Positions 18,288 through 27,177 of a DNA stretch of 39,296 nt are shown here, in pieces. The position numbers and the translations under genes were made by a program. The notes below the pieces were generated by a model. The model saw only the letters and a list, made by a program, of their open reading frames with translations, was not told the DNA's origin and did no database searches. The DNA comes from Bradyrhizobium sp. Leo170 (GTDB lineage Bacteria > Pseudomonadota > Alphaproteobacteria > Rhizobiales > Xanthobacteraceae), in contig NZ_PSRR01000040.1 in the NCBI RefSeq assembly GCF_004296405.1, forward strand, positions 1 to 39,296, in the 5' to 3' direction. Positions within the stretch are counted from its first letter, which is position 1. Each line of letters opens with the position of its first letter.

Positions 18288-18461
18288 TCGTGCCATCCTT
18301 GTCTTGGTCGACGGCACCAGCGTTTCCGGGCCGTCCTTGACGGTTGCGATACCGTGCATCGGGAAGCGTATCTTTCCAGAGCCTGCGGACTCTTTCGGAT
18401 TCGCACGGATTTCGGGACAATCTTCCGCATTGGTTGCGAACGCGCGCGGAACGGGGCCGCG

Positions 18462-19421
18462 TCAGACTTTGCGAAAACTCGCGCGGAACTGGCTCGGCGT
18501 GATCCCAAGGCGCTTGACGAACACGACGCGCATATGTTCGGCGCTGCTGAAGCCGCTTTCATGCGCGACCACTTTCAGCGGAAGGTCGGAACCTTCGAGG
18601 CGGTTGCGCGCGGCATCGATGCGCGCGCTTTCGACGAATTCGGCCGGCGTCACATTGGTCTCGCGCTTGAACGCGCGGGCAAAACTGCGCACGCTCATTC
18701 CGGCGACCTGCGCCAGCACATCGACACCGTTCGCCTCGCGCAAATGCGCCATCACATGGGCGTGCACGCGCGCGATCGGCGAATCCTTCTCGGCCGGCGG
18801 CACGAGATAGGGACTGAACCGGGACTGCCCGCCCTGCCGCTGCGCCACGACGACGAGCCGCTTGGCGACCGCGAGAGCGACTTCCGGCCCATGATCATCC
18901 TGTACGATCGCGAGCGCGAGGTCGATTCCCGCAGTGACGCCCGCCGAGGTCAGCAGCGGCCCGTCACGCAGATAGATGCGGTCAAACTCGACCTTCGCCT
19001 TCGGGAACTGCCGGGCGAGACTGGGCGCATTCTGCCAATGTGTCGTCACCGTCTTGCCGTCGATCAGGCCGGCGTGGCCGAGCGCAAACGCACCGGTGCA
19101 GATCGAGCCATATTGTGGGGAGCGCGAGGCGATCTTGCCGAGCCAGTCGACAAGCCGCGGATCCGGCGGCATGGTCGGAAGCTCCGGTCCGCCGGCGACC
19201 AGCGCGAGATCGAACGCCTGCTCCGCATCGGCAAATGTCATCTCCGGCGTGATCGACATCCCGTTTGACGCCCGGTACGGCTGCCGTTCGGCGCCGATCA
19301 GCGTGAGGCGGTAGCCGCGATCCGTTCCCACGAAACCATTCGTCTCGATAAAAACGTCGAGCGGACCTGCGACATCGAGCGCCTGCACTCCCGGAAAGAT
19401 CGCCAGCGCGACCGCCTTCAT
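18462..19421 (-). CDS. GlxA-family transcriptional regulator (DJ-1/PfpI plus AraC HTH)
   Basis: About 319 residues in two parts. Residues 1-170 are a DJ-1/PfpI-like sensor (AIFPGVQALDVAGPLDVF at the N-terminus, cysteine elbow SICTGAFALGHAGL). The C-terminal 100 residues are an AraC double helix-turn-helix (VLAQVAGMSVRSFARAFKRET ... VAHESGFSSAEHMRVVF). The open frame runs 12 codons further upstream; I start at the second Met (MKAVALAIFPG), where the domain begins. It diverges from the HD-domain gene, which is its most likely target. The ligand is unknown. Confidence 0.9.
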   Translation of the reverse strand: MKAVALAIFPGVQALDVAGPLDVFIETNGFVGTDRGYRLTLIGAERQPYRASNGMSITPEMTFADAEQAFDLALVAGGPELPTMPPDPRLVDWLGKIASRSPQYGSICTGAFALGHAGLIDGKTVTTHWQNAPSLARQFPKAKVEFDRIYLRDGPLLTSAGVTAGIDLALAIVQDDHGPEVALAVAKRLVVVAQRQGGQSRFSPYLVPPAEKDSPIARVHAHVMAHLREANGVDVLAQVAGMSVRSFARAFKRETNVTPAEFVESARIDAARNRLEGSDLPLKVVAHESGFSSAEHMRVVFVKRLGITPSQFRASFRKV

Positions 19422-19464
19422 CGACCAACAATCCAGTTCCCGCGCGTGGATGCGCACGACGACT

Positions 19465-19495
19465 ATGCATGGAATCCTGCCAGCCGGCCATGCAT
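19465..19495. promoter_or_regulatory. Candidate operator, 8-bp inverted repeat
   Basis: ATGCATGG (19465-19472) and CCATGCAT (19488-19495) form a perfect inverted repeat, centres 23 bases apart, in the divergent region between the GlxA-type regulator and the HD-domain gene. Each arm contains the palindrome ATGCAT. AraC proteins more often bind direct repeats, so the link to GlxA is a guess from location. Confidence 0.4.
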
Positions 19496-19642
19496 TTCAG
19501 CCAGGTGCTTCCTGCACGAACGCCATCGGCAGAAAAGCGCGGTGTTTTGACGGTTTCGCAGGGATCGGCATCGTTGTTCGTGCCCACGCAAAGCATCAGT
19601 TAGTCGGGGAGCAATCCACCAAGACCATAAGGAGATCAGGTC

Positions 19643-20284
19643 ATGACGAAGATCATTGCCGGTATCACCATTCCCGACAGCAAGCTTGCGCGAGAAGTCG
19701 ACGAACTGGTTCGCGACACCGAATCGGAACTGCTCTACCACCATTCCAACCGCGTCTTCCTGTTCGGCGCGCTGGCCGGGCAGCGCGCCGGGCTGAAGGT
19801 CAACCATGAACTGCTTTATGTCGGCGCGATGTTCCACGACATGGGCTTGCAGGCGCCCTATGCCAGCACCAACGAGCGCTTCGAGGTCGACGGCGCCAAT
19901 GCCGCCGCAAAATTCCTCCGCGCCCATCGCATCAATGAGCGCGATGTCGAGGACGTCTGGGACGCGATCGCGCTGCACACCACGCCTGATATCCCGAAGC
20001 ACAAGCGGCCGGTAGTGGCGCTGGTGACGGCCGGCGTCGAGATGGACGTGCTGGGTCTGGAATTCGACTCCTTCACCGCCGCACAGCGCCATGAGGTCTG
20101 CGCCCACCATCCGCGCGGCCACGACTTCAAGAACGGCATCATCGATGCGTTTGCTGCCGGGACGATCAAGAAGCCGGAGACGACCTTCGGCAACGTCAAG
20201 GCGGACGTGCTGGCGCTGCGCGACCCGACCTACCACCGGGTCAACTTCTGCGACGTCATCCTGAACTCGAAATGGTCGGAATGA
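19643..20284 (+). CDS. HD-domain metal-dependent hydrolase, substrate unknown
   Basis: A 213-residue protein with an HD-type metal centre. The visible ligands are the early HHSNR (about residue 33-37) and the core FHDMG (64-68), with a later HTTPDIP stretch that may supply another His. The pattern resembles the cyanamide hydratase-like branch of HD proteins rather than cyclic-nucleotide enzymes, but I cannot assign the substrate. There is no signal peptide. AAGGAG eight bases before the ATG fixes the start. It diverges from a GlxA-type regulator and is followed by a 54-residue protein 38 bases downstream. Confidence 0.85.
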   Translation: MTKIIAGITIPDSKLAREVDELVRDTESELLYHHSNRVFLFGALAGQRAGLKVNHELLYVGAMFHDMGLQAPYASTNERFEVDGANAAAKFLRAHRINERDVEDVWDAIALHTTPDIPKHKRPVVALVTAGVEMDVLGLEFDSFTAAQRHEVCAHHPRGHDFKNGIIDAFAAGTIKKPETTFGNVKADVLALRDPTYHRVNFCDVILNSKWSE

Positions 20285-20322
20285 CGAAGGCCTGCATCAA
20301 CGATCAAGCATGGAGAACGATC

Positions 20323-20487
20323 ATGACCATCACGAACGCCGTCGGCTCGGTGGGCACTGAACCCAAGAAGAACTTCTTCCGGAAGCAGCGCCAACGGATC
20401 GAGCAACGCCTCGACTATTGGCTCGACGTCGCGCTGGAAGACAGTTTTCCATGCAGCGACCCGATCTCCTCGATGCGGACCGATTGA
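20323..20487 (+). CDS. Small conserved protein with ALEDSFPxSDP tail
   Basis: A 54-residue, basic-then-acidic protein. Its C-terminal YWLDVALEDSFPCSDPISS resembles a short motif (ALEDSFPASDPPS) that I know from many small alphaproteobacterial proteins of unknown function. GGAG ten bases upstream of the ATG supports this start over the longer in-frame ATG at 20272, which overlaps the HD-domain gene. It is probably co-transcribed with that gene. Confidence 0.7.
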   Translation: MTITNAVGSVGTEPKKNFFRKQRQRIEQRLDYWLDVALEDSFPCSDPISSMRTD

Positions 20488-20626
20488 AGCGAGAAGGAAT
20501 AGACACTTTACCACCTATGCGGATTCGGCGTGAACCTCCGATCTGGCGGCTGGTTGCCTTAACCTGCGGTGCCCGGCATGCTAGGCCACCTCGATCCGTT
20601 CCCTCCGAGAAGGCCCGAACACCGCA

Positions 20627-22216
20627 ATGTCCGACCAGTTCTCCAACGCCCAGCAGATCCGCAAACCGGCCGTCACCTCCAAGGGCGGCATCGTCGCTTC
20701 GCAGTCGCGAAGAGCCGCCGAGGTCGGCGCGGCCGTGCTGGCGGCGGGTGGCGATTGCGTCGATGCCGTGGTCGCGACCACCTTTGCGCTCGGCGTGGTG
20801 GAGCCCTGGATGAGCGGGATCGGCGGCGGCGGCGCGATGGTGCTCTACCGCGCCCGCGAAAACCGCTACGAGGTGATCGACTACGGCATGCGGGCGCCGA
20901 ACAGCCTTCGCATCGAGGACTATCCGCTGACCGGCGACGGCACCGCCTCCGACCTCTTTCCCTGGGCGCGGGTGAAGGACGACCGCAACCTGCATGGCCC
21001 CGGCTCGGTCGCGGTGCCCGGCGTGGTGGCAGGCATGGAGGAGGCGCATCGCCGCCATGCCAAATTGCCGTGGAAGGACTTGCTCAAGCCAAGCGTCGAC
21101 CTCGCCGGCGAAGGCCTGTTGGTCGACTGGTGGACCACGCTGATGATCGCAAGCTCGGCCGCCGATCTCCGCCGCTATCCGGCGAGCGCGACTGCCTATC
21201 TGCACGACGGCCTGCCGCCAAATGCGCAATGGGGTATCAAGTCGGTGGTGCGGCTGCCGCAGGACCGGCTGAAGGCGACCATGGCGCAGCTTGCCTCCGA
21301 AGGACCGCGCGATTTCTATGAGGGTGGCCTGGCGCGCAGCATCGCCGCCGATATCAGCGAGAGCGGCGGCGCATTATCGGTCGAGGATCTGGCCGCGTTC
21401 CGCGCTCACGTTCGCGAGCCGCTGCGCATCTCCTATCGCGGCGGCTACGTCTATGCGGCGCCCGAACTGACCGCCGGGCCGACACTCGCGCATACGCTGC
21501 GCCTGCTGCAGCAGAGCGTGCAGCCCTCGCCCTCCCCGGATGCCGCCGCCTACACGGCTTACGCGCAGGCGCTGCAGACCGCCTATCGCGAACGCCTGCA
21601 GGGCATGGGCGATGCCGACGGCCGCCGCTCGCTCGGTGCGGAAGCGGTCGCGCCTGCCTGCACCACGCATTTCTCCGTCGTGGACCGCGACGGCAACATG
21701 GCAGCAGTGACGCAAACGCTGCTGTCGACCTTCGGCTCGAAATTCGTGACGCCGCAAACCGGCATCACCATGAACAACGGCATCATGTGGTTCGATCCGA
21801 CGCCGGGCACGCCGAACTCGCTGGCGCCCGGCAAGCGCTGCCTGACCAACTACACGCCGGTCGTGGCGCAGGCTGCTGACGGCCGGCGCCTCGCAGTCGG
21901 GGCCTCCGGCGGCCGGCGGATCCTGCCGGCGGTGACGCAACTTCTTTCCTTCGTGATGGATTACGGCATGGACCTCGATGCAGCCATCCACCAGCCCAGG
22001 ATCGATGCCAGCGAAGGCGCGATCGTGATCGGCGACGTGCGGCTGCCGGCAGTAGCGCGCGAGGCGCTGCGCGCACGGTTCGACTATGAGGAAGCGCGCA
22101 TGCAGACGATGCCGCTGAAATTCGCCTGCCCCAGCGTGGTGCTGCGCGACGGCGCCACCAACAGCGGCGCCACCGAGCCGTTCCACGCCTGGAGCGAAGC
22201 GATGGCGGAAGGGTAG
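20627..22216 (+). CDS. Gamma-glutamyltransferase-family protein
   Basis: An Ntn-hydrolase of the gamma-glutamyltransferase family, 529 residues. The self-cleavage site is Thr346 in ACTTHFSVVDRDGNM, which would become the N-terminus of the small subunit; the family GSGGG-like stretch is GIGGGGA near residues 64-70. There is no signal peptide, so unlike E. coli Ggt it should stay in the cytoplasm, which suggests a role in catabolism of gamma-glutamyl or related amides rather than periplasmic glutathione. A purine-rich GAGAAGG lies 13 bases upstream, a somewhat long spacing. A strong hairpin follows the stop codon. Confidence 0.9.
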   Translation: MSDQFSNAQQIRKPAVTSKGGIVASQSRRAAEVGAAVLAAGGDCVDAVVATTFALGVVEPWMSGIGGGGAMVLYRARENRYEVIDYGMRAPNSLRIEDYPLTGDGTASDLFPWARVKDDRNLHGPGSVAVPGVVAGMEEAHRRHAKLPWKDLLKPSVDLAGEGLLVDWWTTLMIASSAADLRRYPASATAYLHDGLPPNAQWGIKSVVRLPQDRLKATMAQLASEGPRDFYEGGLARSIAADISESGGALSVEDLAAFRAHVREPLRISYRGGYVYAAPELTAGPTLAHTLRLLQQSVQPSPSPDAAAYTAYAQALQTAYRERLQGMGDADGRRSLGAEAVAPACTTHFSVVDRDGNMAAVTQTLLSTFGSKFVTPQTGITMNNGIMWFDPTPGTPNSLAPGKRCLTNYTPVVAQAADGRRLAVGASGGRRILPAVTQLLSFVMDYGMDLDAAIHQPRIDASEGAIVIGDVRLPAVAREALRARFDYEEARMQTMPLKFACPSVVLRDGATNSGATEPFHAWSEAMAEG

Positions 22217-22263
22217 AGCGTTTTCGAGCGAAGTGGACACCGGTTCGCGTGAAGAAAACGCGT
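22214..22263. repeat. Variant of the double-hairpin repeat family
   Basis: GAGCGTTTTC near 22216 pairs loosely with GAAAACGC near 22254. The centre (about 22231-22245) contains AGTGGACACCGGTT, close to the AGTGGAGACCGGTT core of the repeat at 7371-7384. It overlaps the stop codon of the gamma-glutamyltransferase gene and runs into the terminator hairpin. Confidence 0.6.
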
Positions 22264-22275
22264 CAAAACGAGAAA

Positions 22276-22316
22276 TCAGAACTTCGGTTCTGATCCAATC
22301 AGAACCGAAGTTCTGA
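22276..22316. terminator. Strong bidirectional hairpin, perfect 19-bp stem
   Basis: Bases 22276-22294 and 22298-22316 are perfectly complementary with a three-base loop (cca). The hairpin lies between the convergent gamma-glutamyltransferase and TetR genes and is well placed to end both transcripts. There is no long T-tract. Each arm also contains the near-palindrome AGAAC-TTCG-GTTCT, so it could instead be a repeat-type hairpin. Confidence 0.7.
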
Positions 22317-22333
22317 CGCACAGGCTGCTCAGC

Positions 22334-22945
22334 TCAGCCCGATATCGCCGCCGACAGCATCGCTTCAAGTTCCTGCCTGACATCGTCGAGTGGCTGCGCG
22401 TTGCGCGCCGCGCGGCACATCGCGAGCGTTCCCTCGACGGAAGCGACGACCAGTGCGGCCAGCCGCCGCGCGCGGGCCGGCGCCACACCGTCGCGGCGTA
22501 ACGCGGCGATCATGATCCGCTGCCACTCCGCGAACACGCCGTCGGCGAGATCGAGCAAGTGACGTTGCGCGGCTTCGTCCGGCGCTCCCGCATTGTCCAT
22601 CGCATCAGAGACATATTGCTCGACCGCCACGGCCAGCACCGGACAGCCGGCCTGAAATTTGCTCCGCTCAAGCGTTTGCCGCCACAGTGCGATGAAGGCG
22701 CGCAGGCCATCGATCGCGCCGCGCTCGCGCGTCAGATGGTCCAGCGGCTTGCTCACCTGTGCGCCGGCAAAGACGATCGCGTCTTCGATCAACTGCTGCT
22801 TGCCGCGCGGAAAATGATGGCTGATCGAGCCGCGCGGCGTGCCGGTATGGCGCACCACCTCGCGCATGCTGGTGGCGTTGACGCCGCGCCGGCTCAGGAG
22901 GTCGGCCGCCCCCGCCACCATCTTTGCTCTCGTACCTGACGTCAT
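22334..22945 (-). CDS. TetR-family repressor (LmrA/YxaF-like)
   Basis: A 203-residue regulator. The helix-turn-helix is at about residues 25-47 (TSMREVVRHTGTPRGSISHHF), and the C-terminal ligand domain includes FQAGCPVLAVAVE, typical of the LmrA/YxaF branch. GAGGG six bases before the ATG supports the start. It diverges from a crotonase gene across 139 bases that carry two matching 18-base palindromes, so it probably represses both itself and the crotonase. Confidence 0.92.
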   Translation of the reverse strand: MTSGTRAKMVAGAADLLSRRGVNATSMREVVRHTGTPRGSISHHFPRGKQQLIEDAIVFAGAQVSKPLDHLTRERGAIDGLRAFIALWRQTLERSKFQAGCPVLAVAVEQYVSDAMDNAGAPDEAAQRHLLDLADGVFAEWQRIMIAALRRDGVAPARARRLAALVVASVEGTLAMCRAARNAQPLDDVRQELEAMLSAAISG

Positions 22946-22979
22946 CGGCGTCCCTCGGATTTCGTCAAACCAGACTAGA

Positions 22980-23027
22980 CTATGACACTTGACATAGCCA
23001 GATATGCGGCTATGTCAGGTGTCATAG
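22980..23027. promoter_or_regulatory. Paired TetR operators
   Basis: Two 18-base sites of the form CTATG-N8-CATAG lie at 22980-22997 and 23010-23027, centres 30 bases apart (about three helical turns). As a pair they also form one long inverted repeat, with 20-base arms matching at 19 positions around an 8-base spacer. They sit between the divergent TetR and crotonase starts, which is the standard place for an autoregulating TetR protein. Confidence 0.75.
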
Positions 23028-23084
23028 CAACCAACCGGACGAGAGTGGCGCGATGACGAATCCTGACAACGAAAGGGAGGGAAT

Positions 23085-23864
23085 ATGACCACGCCAGGCA
23101 GCATTCGGACTGAAGCACACGACCACATCTTCAAGATCGTCATCGACAACCCGGCCAAAAAGAACGCCTTCTCGCCGGCGATGATGGAGCAGCTCTCCAA
23201 CGCGCTGACCGAGCTGCACAACAACGACGCCTATTGGGTCGGCGTCATCTGCGCCGAAGGCAAGGATTTCACCGCCGGTCTCGACATGCCGAAATTCTTC
23301 GGCCCCACCGCCGAGAAGCGCAATCTCAAGGAAGGCAATGTCGACGCGTTCGGTCTTTCCAAGCGCTGCAGGAAGCCGATCGTCACAGCCGTGCAGGGCA
23401 TCGTGTTCACGATCGGCATCGAGCTGATGCTGGCGGGCGACATCGTCGTTGCCGCCGATGACAGCCGGTTCTGCCAGATGGAAGCAAAGCGCGGGATCGC
23501 TCCGCTGGGCGGCGCGCATTTCCGCTTCCTGTCGCGCACCGGGTGGGGCAATGCGATGTATCACCTGTTCCTGTGCGACGAATTCACGGCGCAGCGCGCC
23601 CGCGAGATCGGCCTGGTGCAGGAGGTGGTGCCGGCGGGTCAGCAGATCGCCCGCGCGATGGAGCTTGCCGCGACGATCGCGCGCAACGCGCCGCTCGGCA
23701 TCCAGGCAACCAAGGAAGCAGCCGCGAAATATATCGAGGGCGGCGAGGCCGCCGCGATCGCCTTTATCCCATCGATCCGCGAACGCGTCCTGAACAGCGC
23801 CGACGCCCGCGAAGGCATTCAGTCCTTCATCGAGCGGCGGCCTGCGGTGTTCGGGGGACGCTGA
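23085..23864 (+). CDS. Enoyl-CoA hydratase/isomerase (crotonase) family protein
   Basis: A 259-residue crotonase. The oxyanion-hole segment is EGKDFTAGLDMP (58-69) with VQGIVFTIGIEL downstream. Both catalytic glutamates of classical enoyl-CoA hydratase appear conserved: E113 (GIEL, equal to rat E144) and E133 (CQMEAKRG, equal to E164). The usual GGG before the first Glu is changed to TIG. GGGAGG four bases before the ATG gives a strong ribosome site. It is transcribed away from a TetR gene across paired operators, so it is probably induced by an acyl-CoA or a related compound. Confidence 0.9.
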   Translation: MTTPGSIRTEAHDHIFKIVIDNPAKKNAFSPAMMEQLSNALTELHNNDAYWVGVICAEGKDFTAGLDMPKFFGPTAEKRNLKEGNVDAFGLSKRCRKPIVTAVQGIVFTIGIELMLAGDIVVAADDSRFCQMEAKRGIAPLGGAHFRFLSRTGWGNAMYHLFLCDEFTAQRAREIGLVQEVVPAGQQIARAMELAATIARNAPLGIQATKEAAAKYIEGGEAAAIAFIPSIRERVLNSADAREGIQSFIERRPAVFGGR

Positions 23865-23891
23865 CGCTGCCCAATTCTAGAGCCGCGTCAG
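23861..23891. terminator. Candidate bidirectional terminator, crotonase / paoC-like
   Basis: CTGACGC at 23861-23867 pairs with GCGTCAG at 23885-23891; two more GC pairs lie inside after one mismatch. The hairpin covers the stop codons of both convergent genes, which are only 12 bases apart. No T-tract is present. Confidence 0.4.
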
Positions 23892-26135
23892 GAGATCATC
23901 GATCCGGATCGGGAAGCGGCGGACGCGAACGCCGGTGGCGTGCCAGACCGCGTTGGCGACCGCACCGGCGCTGCCGGTGACGCCGATCTCGCCGACGCCC
24001 TTGATCCCGAGTGCATTCACATGCGGATCGTGCTCGTCGACGGTCAGCACATCGAGCGACGGCACATCGGCGTTCACAGGGATGTGGTATTCGGCGAGGT
24101 TCGCGTTCAGGATCCGGCCGGAGCGGTGGTCCATGACGGCTTCCTCGTGCAGCGCGAACGATACGCCCCAGATCATGCCGCCAAAGAGCTGGCTCTGGAC
24201 TAGCCGCGGATTGATGATGCGGCCGGCGGCAAAGGCGCCGACCAGACGCGTGACGCGGACCTGGCCGAGTTCGGGATCGACCTTCACCTCCGCGAAAACA
24301 GCGCCATGGGCGTGCATGGCGTAGCTCGACTGCGCCGCCGGATCAGCCGCACCGCCGCCGCTGGCCTCGATCTCGGCGACGCCGGCGCGCGTGAGGATGT
24401 CGGCATAGCTCTCGCTGCGCGCCTCATCGTCGCGGCGGAACAGCCGCCCTTCGCGCGCGATCACACCGGCATTGCCAGCGCCGAACAGCGGCGAGTGCTC
24501 GTCATTGGTCGCGAGATCGGCAAGCTTTGCGATCACCGCCGCGCCGGCATTGTGGATCGCAGCACCGGCAGTTGCGGTATGGGCCGAGCCGCCGGCAATG
24601 CCCGCGTCCGGCAAATCCGACGTGCCCGACCGGAACTCGACCTGGTCGATGCCGAGCCCGAGTCCGTCGGCCGCGATCTGGGCCAGCGCGGTCCAGGCGC
24701 CCTGCCCCATGTCATGTGCGCCGCTCTCCATCACGCCCGAGCCGTCGCTGCGGATCACGGCGCGCGCCTGCGCCTGGAACATCAGCGCCGGAAAGGTCGC
24801 TGTGCCCATGCCCCAGCCGACCAGGAAGCCATCATCGTCGCGCATCTGCCGCGGCGCGAGCGGACGCCCTGCCCAGCCGAAGCGTTCGGCGCCCTTGGCA
24901 TAGCACTGCCGCAGCGCCTTCGATGAAAACGGCTTGCCGGAGATCGGCTCGACCTCGGCGTAGTTCTTGAGGCGGAAGTCGAGCGGGTCCATGCCACAGG
25001 CCACGGCGATCTCGTCGATCGCGCTCTCGAGCGCGATCGACCCGGTCGCCTCTCCCGGCGCGCGCATGAACAGCGGCGTGCCGGTATCGACACGCACCGC
25101 TTCATGCGAGGTCTTGATCGCGGGGCTTGCATAGCGCGTGTGCGAGGCGTCGGCGGCCGGCTCGTAGAAATCATCGAAGGTGCTGGTCGTGACCTTCGCG
25201 TGGTGATCGATCGCCGTCAGCCGGCCCTCGCCATCGGTGCCGATGCGCAGCGTCTGCCGGGTGGGCGGGCGATGGCCGACCGGACCGTACATCTGGTCAC
25301 GGCGCAGCACGAGCTTGACCGGACGTCCCACCAGCTTGGCGGCCATGATGCCCAGCACTTGCGGCCCGGAGACCAGGCCCTTCGAACCGAAACCACCGCC
25401 GAGGAACGGGCTGCGGATGTGGATATTAACAGGCGGAATGCCGAGCAGTCCACCGAGCCGCATCTGTGCCATCGCCATGCCCTGGCTCGGCGTATCGATC
25501 GAAAGCTTGTCGCCGTCCCAAGACGCGACCATCGCGTGCGGCTCCATCGCATTGTGGTACTGCGCCGGCGTTTCATACGTCGCCTCGATGCGGTTCGATG
25601 CACCGGCGAGCGCGACGTCGACATCGCCGTGCCGGACCTCGGCCGGATTGCCGATACCGACCACTGGCGGCGCATAGCTCTCCGCGCCGTCAAGGCCGAC
25701 CCGCGCGGGCTCGATGTGATATTGCGGCGACAGCAGTGCCGCGCCTTCGGTGGCAGCTTCCAGCGTCTCGGCAATCACGACCGCGATCGCCTGGTTCGCG
25801 TAGCGCACCTCGTCGTTCTGCAGGAGCTCCATCTTGAACGCGAAAGGATTGGGCTTGCCGTCCGGGTCTTCGGCAAGCGGCGGCTTGTGCGAGGGCGTCA
25901 TCACGTCGACGACCCCGGGATAGCGCTTGGCGGCATCGACATCGAGGGAGGTCACACGGCCGCGCGCGATGGTGGAGACGGCGATCACGGCATAGAGCAT
26001 TGCCGGGGGGTGATTGTCGGCGGCATAGCGGGCTTGACCCTTGACCTTGAGGACGCCGTCGCGGCGGGTCAGCGGCTGGCCGATGTTCGAGCCGTGCCTG
26101 AGATGGGCGGGATCGCGGGTGAGCTCAAGCGACAT
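23877..26135 (-). CDS. paoC: Xanthine-dehydrogenase-family molybdenum subunit (PaoC/YagR-like)
   Basis: Catalytic subunit of a three-part molybdenum hydroxylase, 752 residues. It begins with the family start (GQPLTRRDGVLKVKGQARYAAD) and has cofactor-binding stretches FLGGGFGSKG and SGAHDMGQGAWTALAQI. The catalytic Glu is in KGVGEIG (E716). With the other two subunits it resembles E. coli PaoABC, which oxidises aromatic and other aldehydes to acids; the exact substrate is unknown. Its ATG overlaps the end of the FAD-subunit gene by 11 bases. No dedicated cofactor-sulfurating chaperone (PaoD/XdhC-like) is seen within the window. Confidence 0.92.
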   Translation of the reverse strand: MSLELTRDPAHLRHGSNIGQPLTRRDGVLKVKGQARYAADNHPPAMLYAVIAVSTIARGRVTSLDVDAAKRYPGVVDVMTPSHKPPLAEDPDGKPNPFAFKMELLQNDEVRYANQAIAVVIAETLEAATEGAALLSPQYHIEPARVGLDGAESYAPPVVGIGNPAEVRHGDVDVALAGASNRIEATYETPAQYHNAMEPHAMVASWDGDKLSIDTPSQGMAMAQMRLGGLLGIPPVNIHIRSPFLGGGFGSKGLVSGPQVLGIMAAKLVGRPVKLVLRRDQMYGPVGHRPPTRQTLRIGTDGEGRLTAIDHHAKVTTSTFDDFYEPAADASHTRYASPAIKTSHEAVRVDTGTPLFMRAPGEATGSIALESAIDEIAVACGMDPLDFRLKNYAEVEPISGKPFSSKALRQCYAKGAERFGWAGRPLAPRQMRDDDGFLVGWGMGTATFPALMFQAQARAVIRSDGSGVMESGAHDMGQGAWTALAQIAADGLGLGIDQVEFRSGTSDLPDAGIAGGSAHTATAGAAIHNAGAAVIAKLADLATNDEHSPLFGAGNAGVIAREGRLFRRDDEARSESYADILTRAGVAEIEASGGGAADPAAQSSYAMHAHGAVFAEVKVDPELGQVRVTRLVGAFAAGRIINPRLVQSQLFGGMIWGVSFALHEEAVMDHRSGRILNANLAEYHIPVNADVPSLDVLTVDEHDPHVNALGIKGVGEIGVTGSAGAVANAVWHATGVRVRRFPIRIDDLLTRL

Positions 26136-27177
26136 GGCGCACTCCTGATGAGAAGGGAGAACCGGGAAGCGCGGGAATGCGCGCCGGTGTGCCCGCGGTG
26201 GCGAGCGTCAGCGCCCGCACCACGATACGCTCTGCGAGTTCGATCTTGAACGCGTTGTCGCCGGACGGCTTTGCATCGGCGAGCGCGATGCGTGCCGCCT
26301 CGCGGAAGCCGGCAGCATCGGGCGCGGCGCCGGCAAGAACCTGCTCCGCCGCCCGCGCACGCCAAGGCTTTGCCGCGACGCCGCCGAGCGCGAGCCGTGC
26401 TTCACGGATCGTACCTTGCTCGATCCGCAGGCTTGCGGCGGCGGACACGACCGCGAATGCATAAGAGGTACGCTCGCGAACCTTGATGTAGCGTGCATGC
26501 GCGGCAAAGCCACGGGCCTCAGCCGGCAGCCGCAGCGCGACGATCAGGTCGCCGCGCTCGAGCAAAGTCTCCCGCTGCGGCGTATCGCCGGGCAGGCGGT
26601 GCAGCGCCTCGAGCGCCACCTCGCGCCGCCCGCTCTTGCCTTCGATCTCCACGACCGCGTCGAGCGCAACCAGCGGCACGCAGAAATCGGAAGGATGCGT
26701 GGCGATACAGGCTTCGCTCCAGCCTAGCACAGCATGCAGGCGGTTCTCGCCATGACGCGCGTCGCAGCCTGCGCCGGGCCAGCGCTTGTTGCAGGCGCTG
26801 GGGGCGTCGTAGAAATAGGCACATCGCGTCCGCTGCAGCACGTTGCCTCCGACAGTCGCTGCGTTGCGAAGCTGCGCGGAAGCTCCCGACAACAGCGCTT
26901 CGGCCACGGACGGAAAAGCGCGAGCGAACTCCGCATCGTGCGCGAGGTCGGCATTTCGGACCAGCGCGCCGATCCGGACGCCGCCGTCGGCAAGATATTC
27001 GACGCGGTCGAGCCCCGGCAGGCGCGTGACATCGACCAGCCGGCTCGGATGGCAGACGCCGCCTTTCATGAGGTCGAGCAGATTGGTGCCGGACGCGAGA
27101 TAAGTCGCGCCTTTCTCGGATGCGGCCGCGACCGCCTCGGCGACGGTTAAGGGCCTGACGTAATCGAAGTTCATCAT
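26125..27177 (-). CDS. paoB: FAD and [4Fe-4S] subunit of aldehyde oxidoreductase (PaoB/YagS-like)
   Basis: FAD-binding electron-transfer subunit, 350 residues. The FAD segments are [18 protein letters not shown] (24-41) and [15 protein letters not shown] (105-119). Cysteines C119, C129, C138 and C157 ([30 protein letters not shown]) match the extra [4Fe-4S] cluster of PaoB, which ordinary xanthine dehydrogenase FAD subunits lack. This places the operon in the PaoABC branch. The start overlaps the stop of the iron-sulfur subunit gene by four bases; two adjacent ATG codons (27177 and 27174) are possible. Confidence 0.93.
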   Translation of the reverse strand: MMNFDYVRPLTVAEAVAAASEKGATYLASGTNLLDLMKGGVCHPSRLVDVTRLPGLDRVEYLADGGVRIGALVRNADLAHDAEFARAFPSVAEALLSGASAQLRNAATVGGNVLQRTRCAYFYDAPSACNKRWPGAGCDARHGENRLHAVLGWSEACIATHPSDFCVPLVALDAVVEIEGKSGRREVALEALHRLPGDTPQRETLLERGDLIVALRLPAEARGFAAHARYIKVRERTSYAFAVVSAAASLRIEQGTIREARLALGGVAAKPWRARAAEQVLAGAAPDAAGFREAARIALADAKPSGDNAFKIELAERIVVRALTLATAGTPARIPALPGSPFSSGVRHVA

